Below, piece after piece: positions 56,424-64,000 of a stretch of DNA of 64,000 nucleotides. Position 1 is the first letter of the stretch. The number at the start of each line of letters is the position of its first letter. Source of the DNA: an uncultured Clostridia bacterium (lineage in GTDB: Bacteria; Bacillota; Clostridia; TANB77; CAG-508); NCBI GenBank assembly GCA_948485625.1, contig CAOMRW010000010.1, forward strand, positions 1 to 64,000, given 5' to 3'. The position numbers and the translations under genes are program-made. The notes beneath the pieces were generated by a model. The model was not told the origin of the DNA, did no database searches, and was given only the letters and a program-made list of their open reading frames with translations.

Positions 56424-58208
56424 TTATAAAAATTCTGATGGGATCCTTGGTATTAATGTTAAGTAATCTACTATATTTTCGTTTTCAATATAAGGACAAT
56501 TTATAATTCCACCATCATAAAAGTTTTGTTTTAGTAGTTCATTATATATTACTAAAGTAGCATTATCGTACTCGTTATTTGCAATTTTTGTATTAGAAAA
56601 CACAAAATAATCTTCTTGTAATTTTTCTAATTCTTGTTTGTTAATTGCTTCTTTATAATGAAATCCAACATTATTATTTTTCAGTATTTCATATAAATAA
56701 TTGATGTAGTCTGTACTAATTTTTGATATAAATTCTTCTGTGAATTTTATATTTGTTATTTCAATATTGTAGTTTTTATCTCTTTTAATTTCGATGCAAT
56801 CTATTAACCTTTTAATCAATTCTTTCTTTGATTTTCTATTTAAACTCTCAAAAATAAATGAAAAACTTAATTTGTTTGTGAAAATAAATTCATCATTTTC
56901 GGTAGAATAATCTAATTTTTTTAATAGTTCTATTGTATATTCTTTAAAGTCATTATTAGGATCAATTTGCTTTCTTTTCTTATTTAAGTTTTCTATTTCT
57001 TTCTTGATACTATCATTTTTATTGTTAATAATTTCAACATTTAAAGTAGAATCTAAATATAAATCTACTAATTTTTTCTCTTGCATTTTTAGCTTGTCAA
57101 TAGCTTTTTCTATATCTTTAATATCCTTTGTTTTGGTTGAATTACATACTATAATTTCATTATCCATATCATACATATACCTTGTTAATTCATTTAAAAC
57201 TCTCGACAATTTCTCCTCAATTTTATCTGAACTATAATGTATTCCTTTTGATTTGCAATTAGGATTTTTGCAAGTTAAATGATAATATACTTTTTCTTTT
57301 GGTGTTCCACTATATTTAAAAGAGTTAGTAGAAGATAAAATCTTGCTACAAGTAGGACATCTCACAATACCAGTAAATAAGTGAATATGCTCTCCATAAT
57401 TTGAATGCTTATTTCTTTCTAAAACTTTCCTTGTAATATTCCATGTTTCTATATCTATAATTGGCTCGCAATAGTTTTCGACTCTTAATATATCTTGTGG
57501 TTTTCTACAATATTTACCATATTCAAATATGCCAATATAAATAGACTTAGTTAGTATTTTGTAAACTCTATCACTTGTCCATTTACCTTGTTTTAGATAA
57601 GAATTGTTATCTCTCATAGTTGTTGCAATGCTTCTTGTAGAATTTCCCTGCTTACATAGTTCAAATATTTCTTTAACTACTTGTGCTTCAATAGACTCTA
57701 TTTCTAAATGACCTGTTTCACTATTTCTAATATAGCCATAAGGTGCTTTAGCTGGGTGCACCTTTTCAAGAGCCATTTCTTCCATAGCACGTTTGGTTCT
57801 TGCTCCAATTTCTTTTCGTTCTCTTTGCCCAAATACTAAATTCATTCCAAATATCATTTCACCATTAGCAGTAGACACATCATAAGGTTCTAATATTAAC
57901 TCTATTTTGACATCATGTTCCTCACAATAGTTTAAAAGCCAAAAACCGTCATAATTATTTCTTGTTAATCTATCTACTTTGATAGCAACTATTACTTCGA
58001 TTTTGTGCGATTTGATATCTTTTAGTAATCTTTGCATTTCTGGTCTCATTAAGTCTTTTCCAGAATGCCCTGCATCATTGTATACATCTACAATATCATA
58101 ATTGTTTTTCTCACAATATTCTTTTATCATTCGTAGTTGTGAATCAATAGAATAGCCATTATCTCTTTGGTCATCTGTTGATACTCTTACATAAACTCCA
58201 CATCTCAT
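56424..58208 (-). CDS. Large serine recombinase
   Basis: A 594-aa site-specific recombinase. The resolvase domain carries the nucleophile Ser10 (VYVRVSTDDQRDNGYSIDSQ), DVYNDAGHSGKDLMRPEMQR and KVDRLTRN. Then a recombinase domain (about 165-270; PYGYIRNSETGHLEI, IGIFEYGKYCRKPQ), a zinc ribbon (CPTCSKIL, CKNPNCKSKG) and a long coiled-coil follow. Such proteins integrate and excise mobile elements. It lies about 0.5 kb from tRNA-Thr, with the accessory genes on the other side, so it is the probable integrase of the island. Confidence 0.93.
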   Translation of the reverse strand: MRCGVYVRVSTDDQRDNGYSIDSQLRMIKEYCEKNNYDIVDVYNDAGHSGKDLMRPEMQRLLKDIKSHKIEVIVAIKVDRLTRNNYDGFWLLNYCEEHDVKIELILEPYDVSTANGEMIFGMNLVFGQRERKEIGARTKRAMEEMALEKVHPAKAPYGYIRNSETGHLEIESIEAQVVKEIFELCKQGNSTRSIATTMRDNNSYLKQGKWTSDRVYKILTKSIYIGIFEYGKYCRKPQDILRVENYCEPIIDIETWNITRKVLERNKHSNYGEHIHLFTGIVRCPTCSKILSSTNSFKYSGTPKEKVYYHLTCKNPNCKSKGIHYSSDKIEEKLSRVLNELTRYMYDMDNEIIVCNSTKTKDIKDIEKAIDKLKMQEKKLVDLYLDSTLNVEIINNKNDSIKKEIENLNKKRKQIDPNNDFKEYTIELLKKLDYSTENDEFIFTNKLSFSFIFESLNRKSKKELIKRLIDCIEIKRDKNYNIEITNIKFTEEFISKISTDYINYLYEILKNNNVGFHYKEAINKQELEKLQEDYFVFSNTKIANNEYDNATLVIYNELLKQNFYDGGIINCPYIENENIVDYLTLIPRIPSEFL

Positions 58209-58345
58209 AAAATTACCTCCTACTTTACCTGTGAATTTTTTAAGGTTTTGTATACCAAAATTTTAAAAAAACTTAAAAAAATTTTATCTTTCTATATGTT
58301 TGCTCAGAAAAGTACGTTTTCGCACCCCTAATTTAGGAAAAAAAC

Positions 58346-58630
58346 TTAAATTTTTAATTTTATGAGAATTTGTTTTATTTCTTTAAGATTATACTTTCGT
58401 TTATGTTCTTTAATATAGAATGGCTTATTAGCTATCTCGTTTACTTTATATTCATAAATAGTAAGAGTGATAGGGTATATAATTAAATATTCAGTTGGTT
58501 CAATGAATTGCAGATTAGTAGTCTTTAAATGCTTAATTTTGCAATTCTTAACTGTATAGTTATAACCTTTAATAATTTCTAGTATTTCATCATTTGCCTT
58601 TATTTCTTGTATTACTTCAAACTCAAACAT
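58346..58630 (-). CDS. Small hypothetical protein (94 aa)
   Basis: A 94-aa soluble protein (MFEFEVIQEIKANDEILEII) with a basic C-terminal end. AAAGGAGG precedes the ATG. It lies between the recombinase and tRNA-Thr, at the island end, where excisionase or regulatory genes often sit; sequence alone does not show which. Family not recognised. Confidence 0.65.
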   Translation of the reverse strand: MFEFEVIQEIKANDEILEIIKGYNYTVKNCKIKHLKTTNLQFIEPTEYLIIYPITLTIYEYKVNEIANKPFYIKEHKRKYNLKEIKQILIKLKI

Positions 58631-58707
58631 AAAAAATGCCCTCCTTTCTGGAAAGAGAACATTTTGATATTTTTATGAAGTTCAATTCATCTTTTCTAAA
58701 AATGAAA

Positions 58708-58741
58708 AAACTTACGAAACACTTTAAAGTTCGTAAGTTGT
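58708..58741 (-). terminator. Terminator of tRNA-Thr
   Basis: AACTTACGAA pairs with TTCGTAAGTT (58710-58740). On the minus strand it runs into TTTTTTCATTTTT. It lies 8 nt past the tRNA 3' end. Confidence 0.85.
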
Positions 58742-58748
58742 TATAAAT

Positions 58749-58824
58749 TGGAGCCAATAAGCAGAATCGAACTGCTGACCTACGGGTTACGAATCCGTTG
58801 CTCTACCAACTGAGCTATATTGGC
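58749..58824 (-). tRNA. tRNA-Thr (CGT anticodon)
   Basis: The full cloverleaf is readable on the minus strand: acceptor GCCAATA pairs with TATTGGC, T loop TTCGATT, D arm GCTC..GAGC and an encoded CCA end. The anticodon loop TTCGTAA gives CGT, reading ACG (Thr). The top anticodon-stem pair next to the loop is A opposite C, a mismatch; the other four pairs are canonical. It adjoins the recombinase island. Confidence 0.93.
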
Positions 58825-58870
58825 ATATTTAGTTAGAGTACTTTTATCCTCTAACTAATGTAATATTATT

Positions 58871-59422
58871 TTACATATTAATATATTTTACTACTGATAA
58901 AATAAAGTCTATTATTATTATTGTTACACAAGTATATAATAGTATTAATTGTACATTTTTTGATATTTTTAATGTATATTTTTCTATATTTCGTTTTACA
59001 AATGGATGTATTTTTTCTACAAATATTACACCTATTATTCCCCATGCTATTGAATATGGTAGACTTATTCTCCCTTGAAAATTTAGTACTTCATTTGAAT
59101 AATCCCACCATCTTAATCCAAATAAGCTTTCTAATACTACTGCAACAACATATTCAAATATTGTAAATACTATCATACATATACAAAATTTCCCTACTGT
59201 ATTTGTCTTTACATTTTTCAACAGTTCTATCATAGCTACTGCTGCAAATCCATACATTGGACATAATGGACCATATAAAAATCCTCTTTTCATAAATTGT
59301 CCTAATGTTACTAAGCAAAATACTGTCTCTAGTAACCATCCTAAAAATGCATATATAAAGAAATATAATATTATTTTTTGGCTTTCTGATAATTTACTTT
59401 TTTCTATATCTTCTTTAATCAT
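58871..59422 (-). CDS. CmpB-type putative ABC transporter permease
   Basis: A 183-aa protein with four or five membrane helices. It starts MIKEDIEKSKLSESQKIILY, with the characteristic YFFIYAFLGWLLETVFCL and RGFLYGPLCPMYGFA of the ABC_trans_CmpB family (PF06541). LFGLRWWDYSNEVLNFQGRI is the second conserved block. The function is not settled; no ATPase is adjacent. It is beyond the tRNA and belongs to the chromosomal side of the boundary. Confidence 0.85.
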   Translation of the reverse strand: MIKEDIEKSKLSESQKIILYFFIYAFLGWLLETVFCLVTLGQFMKRGFLYGPLCPMYGFAAVAMIELLKNVKTNTVGKFCICMIVFTIFEYVVAVVLESLFGLRWWDYSNEVLNFQGRISLPYSIAWGIIGVIFVEKIHPFVKRNIEKYTLKISKNVQLILLYTCVTIIIIDFILSVVKYINM

Positions 59423-59514
59423 ATATCCCCCTAAATACTTATAACCTTTAATATTTACAAATATGATTTTAGCATATTTAAAAAATTATTGCAATAATTT
59501 TTTACACTGCTTTT

Positions 59515-59581
59515 TTCTGAAAATTCGACACATTTCGATGCAAAAAATGAAACATTTTTGTACTGTCCCACTTGTTTCATT
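59515..59581. repeat. Dispersed 32-nt repeat copy
   Basis: The unit TGAAACA-N18-TGTTTCA lies at 59549-59580 with ACTGTCCC in the middle, preceded by TTCGACA as in other copies. Its end overlaps the next promoter's -35 box. Confidence 0.8.
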
Positions 59582-59609
59582 TGACTTTTATGTAAATTTA
59601 TTATATAAT
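59581..59609 (+). promoter_or_regulatory. Sigma-A promoter of the small zinc-ribbon gene
   Basis: TTGACT (59581-59586) and TATAAT (59604-59609) are separated by exactly 17 nt. AGGAGG follows about 20 nt later. Confidence 0.8.
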
Positions 59610-59642
59610 TAGGTTTATAAAATACTTAGGAGGTATCAATAA

Positions 59643-59822
59643 ATGTTAAGAAAAATGTGTAAGTATTGTGCACCAAAGGGTTCTGAAAATTATTTAGCAC
59701 GGAAGTTAACAGGTGAGGTAACTGAAATTAGGATAAATTACTATCCTTTTAAAACAATTATTAAAGTTATCACTTGCAAAGACTGCGGACATCAGTGGAA
59801 ATTCACACGCTGTAGATATTGA
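59643..59822 (+). CDS. Small zinc-ribbon protein (59 aa)
   Basis: A 59-aa protein, MLRKMCKYCAPKGSENYLAR, ending ITCKDCGHQWKFTRCRY. CKYC and CKDC pairs form a probable zinc ribbon with an aromatic after the second pair, as in short DNA- or RNA-binding ribbons. AGGAGG lies about 9 nt before the ATG, the promoter is near-consensus and a strong terminator follows, so it is a complete, well-expressed unit. It lies between minus-strand genes. Specific role unknown. Confidence 0.8.
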   Translation: MLRKMCKYCAPKGSENYLARKLTGEVTEIRINYYPFKTIIKVITCKDCGHQWKFTRCRY

Positions 59823-59864
59823 TTTTCTTAACAGCCTAACTGATATGAATTTTGTGTCAGTTAA

Positions 59865-59909
59865 AACTATAACCCCATACTCTTTCGAGAATGGGGTTAT
59901 AGTTTTTTG
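59865..59909 (+). terminator. Terminator after the small zinc-ribbon gene
   Basis: AACTATAACCCCAT (59865-59878) pairs exactly with ATGGGGTTATAGTT (59891-59904), followed by TTTT. One of the strongest terminators in the window. Confidence 0.9.
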
Positions 59910-59933
59910 GGGATTTTTGGACCGTCCCCAAAT
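59907..59933. repeat. Short GGGGA/TCCCC repeat at the ileS stop
   Basis: GGGGATTTTTGG and ACCGTCCCC form a small dyad with the GGAC-GTCCC core seen in the dispersed repeats. It ends 3 nt before the ileS stop codon. Confidence 0.6.
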
Positions 59934-59935
59934 CC

Positions 59936-62900
59936 TTATTTTATAACTTCTACATCTATATTTAACATTTCTCCATTTATATTTGTTTCTGTGTATTCTT
60001 TTCTTTCAGTTCCATAAATGATATCTAATGCTAAAGTGTCATGTTTGATTAATTCTGAATTTGCTTTGATTACATTTTCTAGAGTTTCATTTCCAGATAC
60101 ATAAAGATTTATTTTATCTAGTACTTCAAATCCTTTGTCTTTTCTCATGTTTTGAACTTTTGATAATATTTCTCTTACATATCCTTCTTCTTTTAATTCT
60201 TGTGTAATGTGTGTGTCTAATACTACTCCTATTTCACCTTCTCCTGCAAATGCAAATCCGTCTTTTCCTTGCATTGTTACAAGTAAGTTTTCTGAATTTA
60301 AACCTATTTGTGTGTCATCTATTTCAATATATTCTATTCCTCCATTTTTTACTGTGTTTGCTAAGTCCATTTGGTTTTTCTTAGATATTTCTTCTTTTAT
60401 TCTAGGAATTAGTTTTCCATATTCTTTTCCTAATACTGGTAAATTTGGTTTAATTTCAAAGTTTACGTATTCTGACATTTCTGCTCCTAATTTTATGTTT
60501 TTTACATTTAGTTCTTCTTTTACTATGTCTGAATAGTATTCTGGTAATGTGTCAACAGATATTAACATTTCTGATAATGGTTGTCTGTTTTTTATATTTG
60601 CTGCGTTTCTGCTACTACGTCCTAATTTTACTATTGCATATGCTAAGTCCATTTCTTTTTCTAGATTGTTATCTATCGATTTTTCGTCTACTTCTGGCCA
60701 TGTACATAAGTGTATACTTTCAGGTGCTGTTTCGTCTAATCCTGCTACTAAGTTTTGATAGATTTCTTCTGTTATAAATGGTACAAATGGTGCTGATATT
60801 TTTGATAGTTTTACTAGTACTTCATATAATGTTACATATGCTCCAATTTTATCGTCTGTTAATTCTTGACTCCAGAATCTTTCTCTGTTTCTACGTACAT
60901 ACCAATTTGAAAGTTCATCAGTGAAGTTTTCAATTTGAATAGCAGCACTTGTAATATCATATTTTTCTAATTTTTCATCTACTTCTTTTATTAATGTGTT
61001 TAATTTTGAAATTATCCATTTATCCATTACATTTGTGATTTTGAAGTCTTTATATTTTAATGGATTGAATTGGTCAATTTCTGCATATAGAACATAGAAT
61101 GAATATACATTCCATAGTGTGCTTAAGAATCCTCTTTGTGTTTCTTGTACATTGTTTAGTCCTAATCTTGTTGGTAACCATGGTGCTGATACTGTATAGA
61201 AGTGCCATCTTGTTGCGTCTGCTCCAACTGTGTCTAATAGCATCATTGGGTCTACTCCATTACCTTTTGATTTTGACATTTTTTGTCCTTTTTCATCTAA
61301 TACATGACCTAATACTATACAGTTTTCAAATGGTGTTTTTTCAAATAGTGCTGTTCCAAGTGCTGTTAATGTGTAGAACCATCCTCTTGTTTGGTCAATT
61401 GCTTCTGATATAAATTGTGCTGGGAAGTTTGTATCAAATATTTCTTTATTTTCAAATGGGTAATGTAATTGTGCAAATGGCATTGAACCTGAGTCAAACC
61501 AACAGTCTATAACTTCTTTTGCTCTTGTCATTTTCTTTCCACATTTTGGACATTTTAAATGAACATCATCTATATATGGTTTGTGTAGTTCTATGTCTTC
61601 TGGGCATTCTATTGCTTTTTCTTTTAAGTCTTTTATACTTCCTATACATTCTTGGTGTCCACAATTTTCATCTTCACATGTCCAAATTGGAAGTGGTGTT
61701 CCCCAATATCTATCCCTTGAAATTCCCCAGTCAATTACATTTTCTAGGAATTTTCCAAATCTTCCTGTTTTAATTGTATCTGGATACCAGTTTACTTTGT
61801 TGTTATTTGCTACTAATTCATCTCTTAGTTTGCTCATTGCAACAAACCAACTTTCTTTTGGATAATATAAAAGTGCAGTGTCACATCTCCAGCAGTGTGG
61901 ATATGAGTGTAGGTGTTTTTCTTTACTAAATAATTTATTTTCTTGTGCTAACCATTTGCAGATATCTTCATTACAATCTCTAACAAATCTTCCTGCCCAT
62001 GGTTCTACTTCTGGTACAAATTTTCCAGATTTATCTACTAAGTTTACAAATGTAATTCCATTTTGTTTTGAAACTAAACTGTCGTCTTCACCATAGGCTG
62101 GTGCAATATGAACTATTCCTGTACCATCTTCTAAGTTTACATAGTCTCCATGTATTACAACAAATGCTTTTCCATCCACTTTTGCAAATGGCATTAATTG
62201 TTCATATTTTAGTCCTAATAATTCTTCACCTTTAAATTCTTTTATTATTTCGTATGGTGTTTCTTTTAAAACTGCTTCTAGTAAATCTTTTGCTAAAATA
62301 TAGTTTTCATATATTGGTTCTTCATCTGTTCCTATATTTGCTTTAACTTCTACATATGTATAAGATTTATTTATACATAATGCTAGATTTGATGGTAATG
62401 TCCATGGTGTTGTTGTCCATGCTAAAATATAAGTTTTTTCATCTACTGGATTTCCTGAAATTTCTTGTCCCTCTGGAACTTTAAATTTAGCAATACAAGT
62501 TAAATCTTTAACATCTTTATATCCTTGTGCTACTTCATGTGAAGATAATGCTGTTCCACATCTTGGACAATATGGCATTACTTTATGTCCTTCATATAAA
62601 AGTCCTTTTTCCCATAATTGACTTAAAGCCCACCATACAGACTCAATATACTCATTATGATATGTTACATATGGATTATCCATATCAACCCAATATCCAA
62701 CTTTGTTTGTCATCTCTTCCCACATATTAACATATGTGAAAACACTATCTTTACATTCTTTAACAAATTTTTCTACACCATATTCTTCTATTTGTTGTTT
62801 TCCTGATATCCCAAGTTTCTTTTCAATTTCAAGTTCTACTGGAAGTCCATGTGTATCCCATCCTGCTTTTCTTATAACTTGATATCCTTTCATAACTTTG

Positions 62901-63112
62901 TATCTTGGTATGATATCTTTCATAACTCTTGTTTCAATATGTCCAACATGTGGTTTTCCATTTGCTGTTGGTGGTCCATCATAAAATGTAAAGTATCTTT
63001 TTCCTTTGTTCATATCAAAATTTTTCTTGATGATATTTTTTTCTTTCCAAGTTTTTGCAACTTCTTTTTCCATTCCTACAAATCCATCTTTTAATTCAAC
63101 TTTTTTGTACAT
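59936..63112 (-). CDS. ileS: Isoleucyl-tRNA synthetase
   Basis: About 1058 aa, the long (type 2) bacterial form. I place the start at 63112 (MYKKVELKDGFVGMEKEVAK) because AAGGAGG lies 8 nt upstream; residues before it come from a dispersed repeat. It has the HIGH motif (GKPHVGHIE), editing domain, KMSKS (GQKMSKSKGN), zinc-binding Cys motifs (CEDENCGHQEC, CPKCGKK) and the anticodon-binding domain. It charges tRNA-Ile. The T-box at 63662-63933 lies upstream in the same direction, with DUF1653 and two repeats in between. Confidence 0.97.
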   Translation of the reverse strand: MYKKVELKDGFVGMEKEVAKTWKEKNIIKKNFDMNKGKRYFTFYDGPPTANGKPHVGHIETRVMKDIIPRYKVMKGYQVIRKAGWDTHGLPVELEIEKKLGISGKQQIEEYGVEKFVKECKDSVFTYVNMWEEMTNKVGYWVDMDNPYVTYHNEYIESVWWALSQLWEKGLLYEGHKVMPYCPRCGTALSSHEVAQGYKDVKDLTCIAKFKVPEGQEISGNPVDEKTYILAWTTTPWTLPSNLALCINKSYTYVEVKANIGTDEEPIYENYILAKDLLEAVLKETPYEIIKEFKGEELLGLKYEQLMPFAKVDGKAFVVIHGDYVNLEDGTGIVHIAPAYGEDDSLVSKQNGITFVNLVDKSGKFVPEVEPWAGRFVRDCNEDICKWLAQENKLFSKEKHLHSYPHCWRCDTALLYYPKESWFVAMSKLRDELVANNNKVNWYPDTIKTGRFGKFLENVIDWGISRDRYWGTPLPIWTCEDENCGHQECIGSIKDLKEKAIECPEDIELHKPYIDDVHLKCPKCGKKMTRAKEVIDCWFDSGSMPFAQLHYPFENKEIFDTNFPAQFISEAIDQTRGWFYTLTALGTALFEKTPFENCIVLGHVLDEKGQKMSKSKGNGVDPMMLLDTVGADATRWHFYTVSAPWLPTRLGLNNVQETQRGFLSTLWNVYSFYVLYAEIDQFNPLKYKDFKITNVMDKWIISKLNTLIKEVDEKLEKYDITSAAIQIENFTDELSNWYVRRNRERFWSQELTDDKIGAYVTLYEVLVKLSKISAPFVPFITEEIYQNLVAGLDETAPESIHLCTWPEVDEKSIDNNLEKEMDLAYAIVKLGRSSRNAANIKNRQPLSEMLISVDTLPEYYSDIVKEELNVKNIKLGAEMSEYVNFEIKPNLPVLGKEYGKLIPRIKEEISKKNQMDLANTVKNGGIEYIEIDDTQIGLNSENLLVTMQGKDGFAFAGEGEIGVVLDTHITQELKEEGYVREILSKVQNMRKDKGFEVLDKINLYVSGNETLENVIKANSELIKHDTLALDIIYGTERKEYTETNINGEMLNIDVEVIK

Positions 63113-63120
63113 AATTTTTC

Positions 63121-63185
63121 CTCCTTTTTGTCCCATTGGGGACGTTTCTTTTTGGACATTTTTGTCCCACTGGGGACATATCTTC
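63121..63185. repeat. Dispersed GGGGAC/GTCCC repeat in the ileS leader
   Basis: GGGGACGTTTCTTTTTGGACA and TTGTCCCACTGGGGACATAT resemble the copy at 17608-17660. It sits directly before the ileS ribosome binding site. Confidence 0.75.
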
Positions 63186-63222
63186 CCTTGTCTTTATTTA
63201 CTTTCTGTTAGCATTTAAATTA

Positions 63223-63483
63223 TTATTTATTTTTAAATTTATCTGCAACACTTTTTATATCTTGTAATTCGAATCTATATTTTTGATTTACATTTGGATA
63301 TTTTTGATGGTCAACTTCTGATAAAAACATTTCTAGTGGTCTAATCCATAAATCTCCATCTCCATATAATCTTCTATATACTACCATTTCTTTTTTTGTT
63401 TCTGAATCTTTTGCTATATCTTCTACTAAATAGTAGTCTCCTTTAAAATGTTTGTAAATTCCTTTAATTTTTATTTCTCTCAT
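63223..63483 (-). CDS. DUF1653 family protein
   Basis: An 86-aa small protein (MREIKIKGIYKHFKGDYYLV, then VVYRRLYGDGDLWIRPLEMF). The KGxYRHFKG..Y and VVY..LYG..G.W.RP pattern is the DUF1653 signature, a compact SH3-like beta fold of unknown role. It is the first gene after the Ile T-box, about 110 nt before the ileS start, so it may be co-regulated with ileS. Confidence 0.85.
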   Translation of the reverse strand: MREIKIKGIYKHFKGDYYLVEDIAKDSETKKEMVVYRRLYGDGDLWIRPLEMFLSEVDHQKYPNVNQKYRFELQDIKSVADKFKNK

Positions 63484-63525
63484 TATTTTCCCCTTTCTTT
63501 ATTTTTAGTTTGTTAGACTTGTATC

Positions 63526-63652
63526 CCAAATGGACAAAAATGTCCAAAAGGAACTGTCCTTTCTGGACATTTTTGTCCAGTTACGACATAAAATATCTGT
63601 AATTCGCTATCGCTCAAACAGCTATCTTAATTTGGGACATATCTCTTTTAAT
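63526..63652. repeat. Compound dispersed repeat between T-box and DUF1653
   Basis: GGACAAAAATGTCC and GGACATTTTTGTCC are followed by the long-form repeat (63577-63651) that matches 22199-22272. It fills the space between the T-box terminator and the DUF1653 gene. Confidence 0.8.
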
Positions 63653-63661
63653 ATAATAAAT

Positions 63662-63933
63662 ATAATGCAAAAAATCTCGCCACTATGCTTTTAGTTTAGC
63701 ATAAGGGCGAGTTTATATCTCACGGTACCACCTTAATTATTTATCTTTTTTAGATAACATCTTCATTTTTCTTTAACGCAGATTTACGTTTAGACTTACT
63801 AGTATTTCAGTCTAAAAACAGTTAGGTGATAACAAATTATTTTTACTTACCAAATTTTCAGCTTCCTTTGGCTCTCTATAAGATATTTTATAATTTGTGT
63901 TGTCCTTACTTTTGTTTCTTATTTTGCAATTTG
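63662..63933 (-). promoter_or_regulatory. T-box leader, isoleucine type
   Basis: On the minus strand the T-box sequence AAGGTGGTACCGTG (about 63723-63736) is clear, preceded by an AGAGAG bulge motif and a specifier region containing ATC (in GTTATCACC), an Ile codon. A terminator follows: CTCGCCC pairs with GGCGAG (63676-63711) with inner TATGCT/AGCATA and a T-run. Uncharged tRNA-Ile would pair with the leader and allow readthrough into DUF1653 and ileS. Confidence 0.9.
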
Positions 63934-63939
63934 CATATT

Positions 63940-63967
63940 ATTATATCATATTTTTATTTATTTGCAA
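63940..63967 (-). promoter_or_regulatory. Promoter of the T-box leader
   Basis: On the minus strand TTGCAA (63962-63967) and TATAAT (63940-63945) are separated by 16 nt; transcription would start near 63933, just ahead of the T-box. Confidence 0.7.
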
Positions 63968-64000
63968 TAGTTTTTTTGTGTATTTGTAATTAATTTTTGA

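Overview
The window is a chromosomal segment of a very AT-rich Gram-positive bacterium (Bacillota, most likely an uncultured gut-type Clostridia lineage). The evidence is strong AGGAGG-type ribosome binding sites, a T-box leader in front of ileS, LPXTG/sortase anchoring, dockerin-like modules, a tRNA gene with encoded CCA and TGA used as a normal stop. I cannot name a genus.

Layout. (1) 0.2-9.7 kb, minus strand: a surface-assembly cluster with an LPKTG-anchored cohesin-like protein, a sortase, a dockerin-bearing glucosaminidase, a membrane-anchored cohesin-like/cadherin-like protein and a transglutaminase-like protein carrying both a cohesin-like and a dockerin module. (2) 9.8-13.6 kb: an FxLYD-like membrane protein, a truncated methyltransferase, a GNAT acetyltransferase, a P-loop kinase behind a structured leader, and a DUF4143-type ATPase. 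(3) 13.7-17.6 kb: addA, with a one-base frameshift in the Walker A motif and a 63-codon in-frame insertion made of dispersed palindromic repeats. (4) 17.7-18.6 kb: two small orphan genes, one clearly richer in GC than its surroundings. (5) 18.7-30.9 kb: an FtsX-type ABC transporter, three plus-strand unknown genes, a sensor kinase/response regulator pair, a MecA-like class B PBP, and an XRE/DUF2975/DUF4173-like membrane module. (6) 31-34.5 kb: a decayed Rpn nuclease, trxA-trxB, a pentapeptide-repeat protein and dgkA. (7) 34.7-39.5 kb: three surface proteins sharing one pilin-like N-terminal cassette with different C-terminal domains. (8) 39.6-47.9 kb: a small autoregulated XRE protein, a frameshifted sodA, hemolysin III, a zinc-ribbon regulator, tyrS, UPF0182, ftsY and an unknown gene. 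(9) 48-58.7 kb: an accessory island with a YdcF-like pseudogene, a class I amidotransferase, an AlbA_2/Schlafen-type 1079-aa protein with two partners (one an APH-like kinase), an ORF6N-PLD fusion, a palindromic array and a large serine recombinase, ending at tRNA-Thr(CGT). (10) 58.8-64 kb: a CmpB-type membrane protein, a tiny zinc-ribbon protein, and the T-box - DUF1653 - ileS unit.

Two themes recur. Short dispersed palindromic repeats sit in 5' regions and at stop codons of many genes and have entered the addA coding sequence; five copies of one family are each exactly 32 nt. Several otherwise intact genes (addA, the SUMF1-like pilin protein, sodA) carry a single-base indel that one base change repairs, so either recent decay or consensus error must be considered. 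The best candidates for something undescribed are the cohesin/dockerin/sortase/transglutaminase surface complex, the constant-N/variable-C pilin-like family, and the AlbA_2 three-gene operon beside the recombinase.
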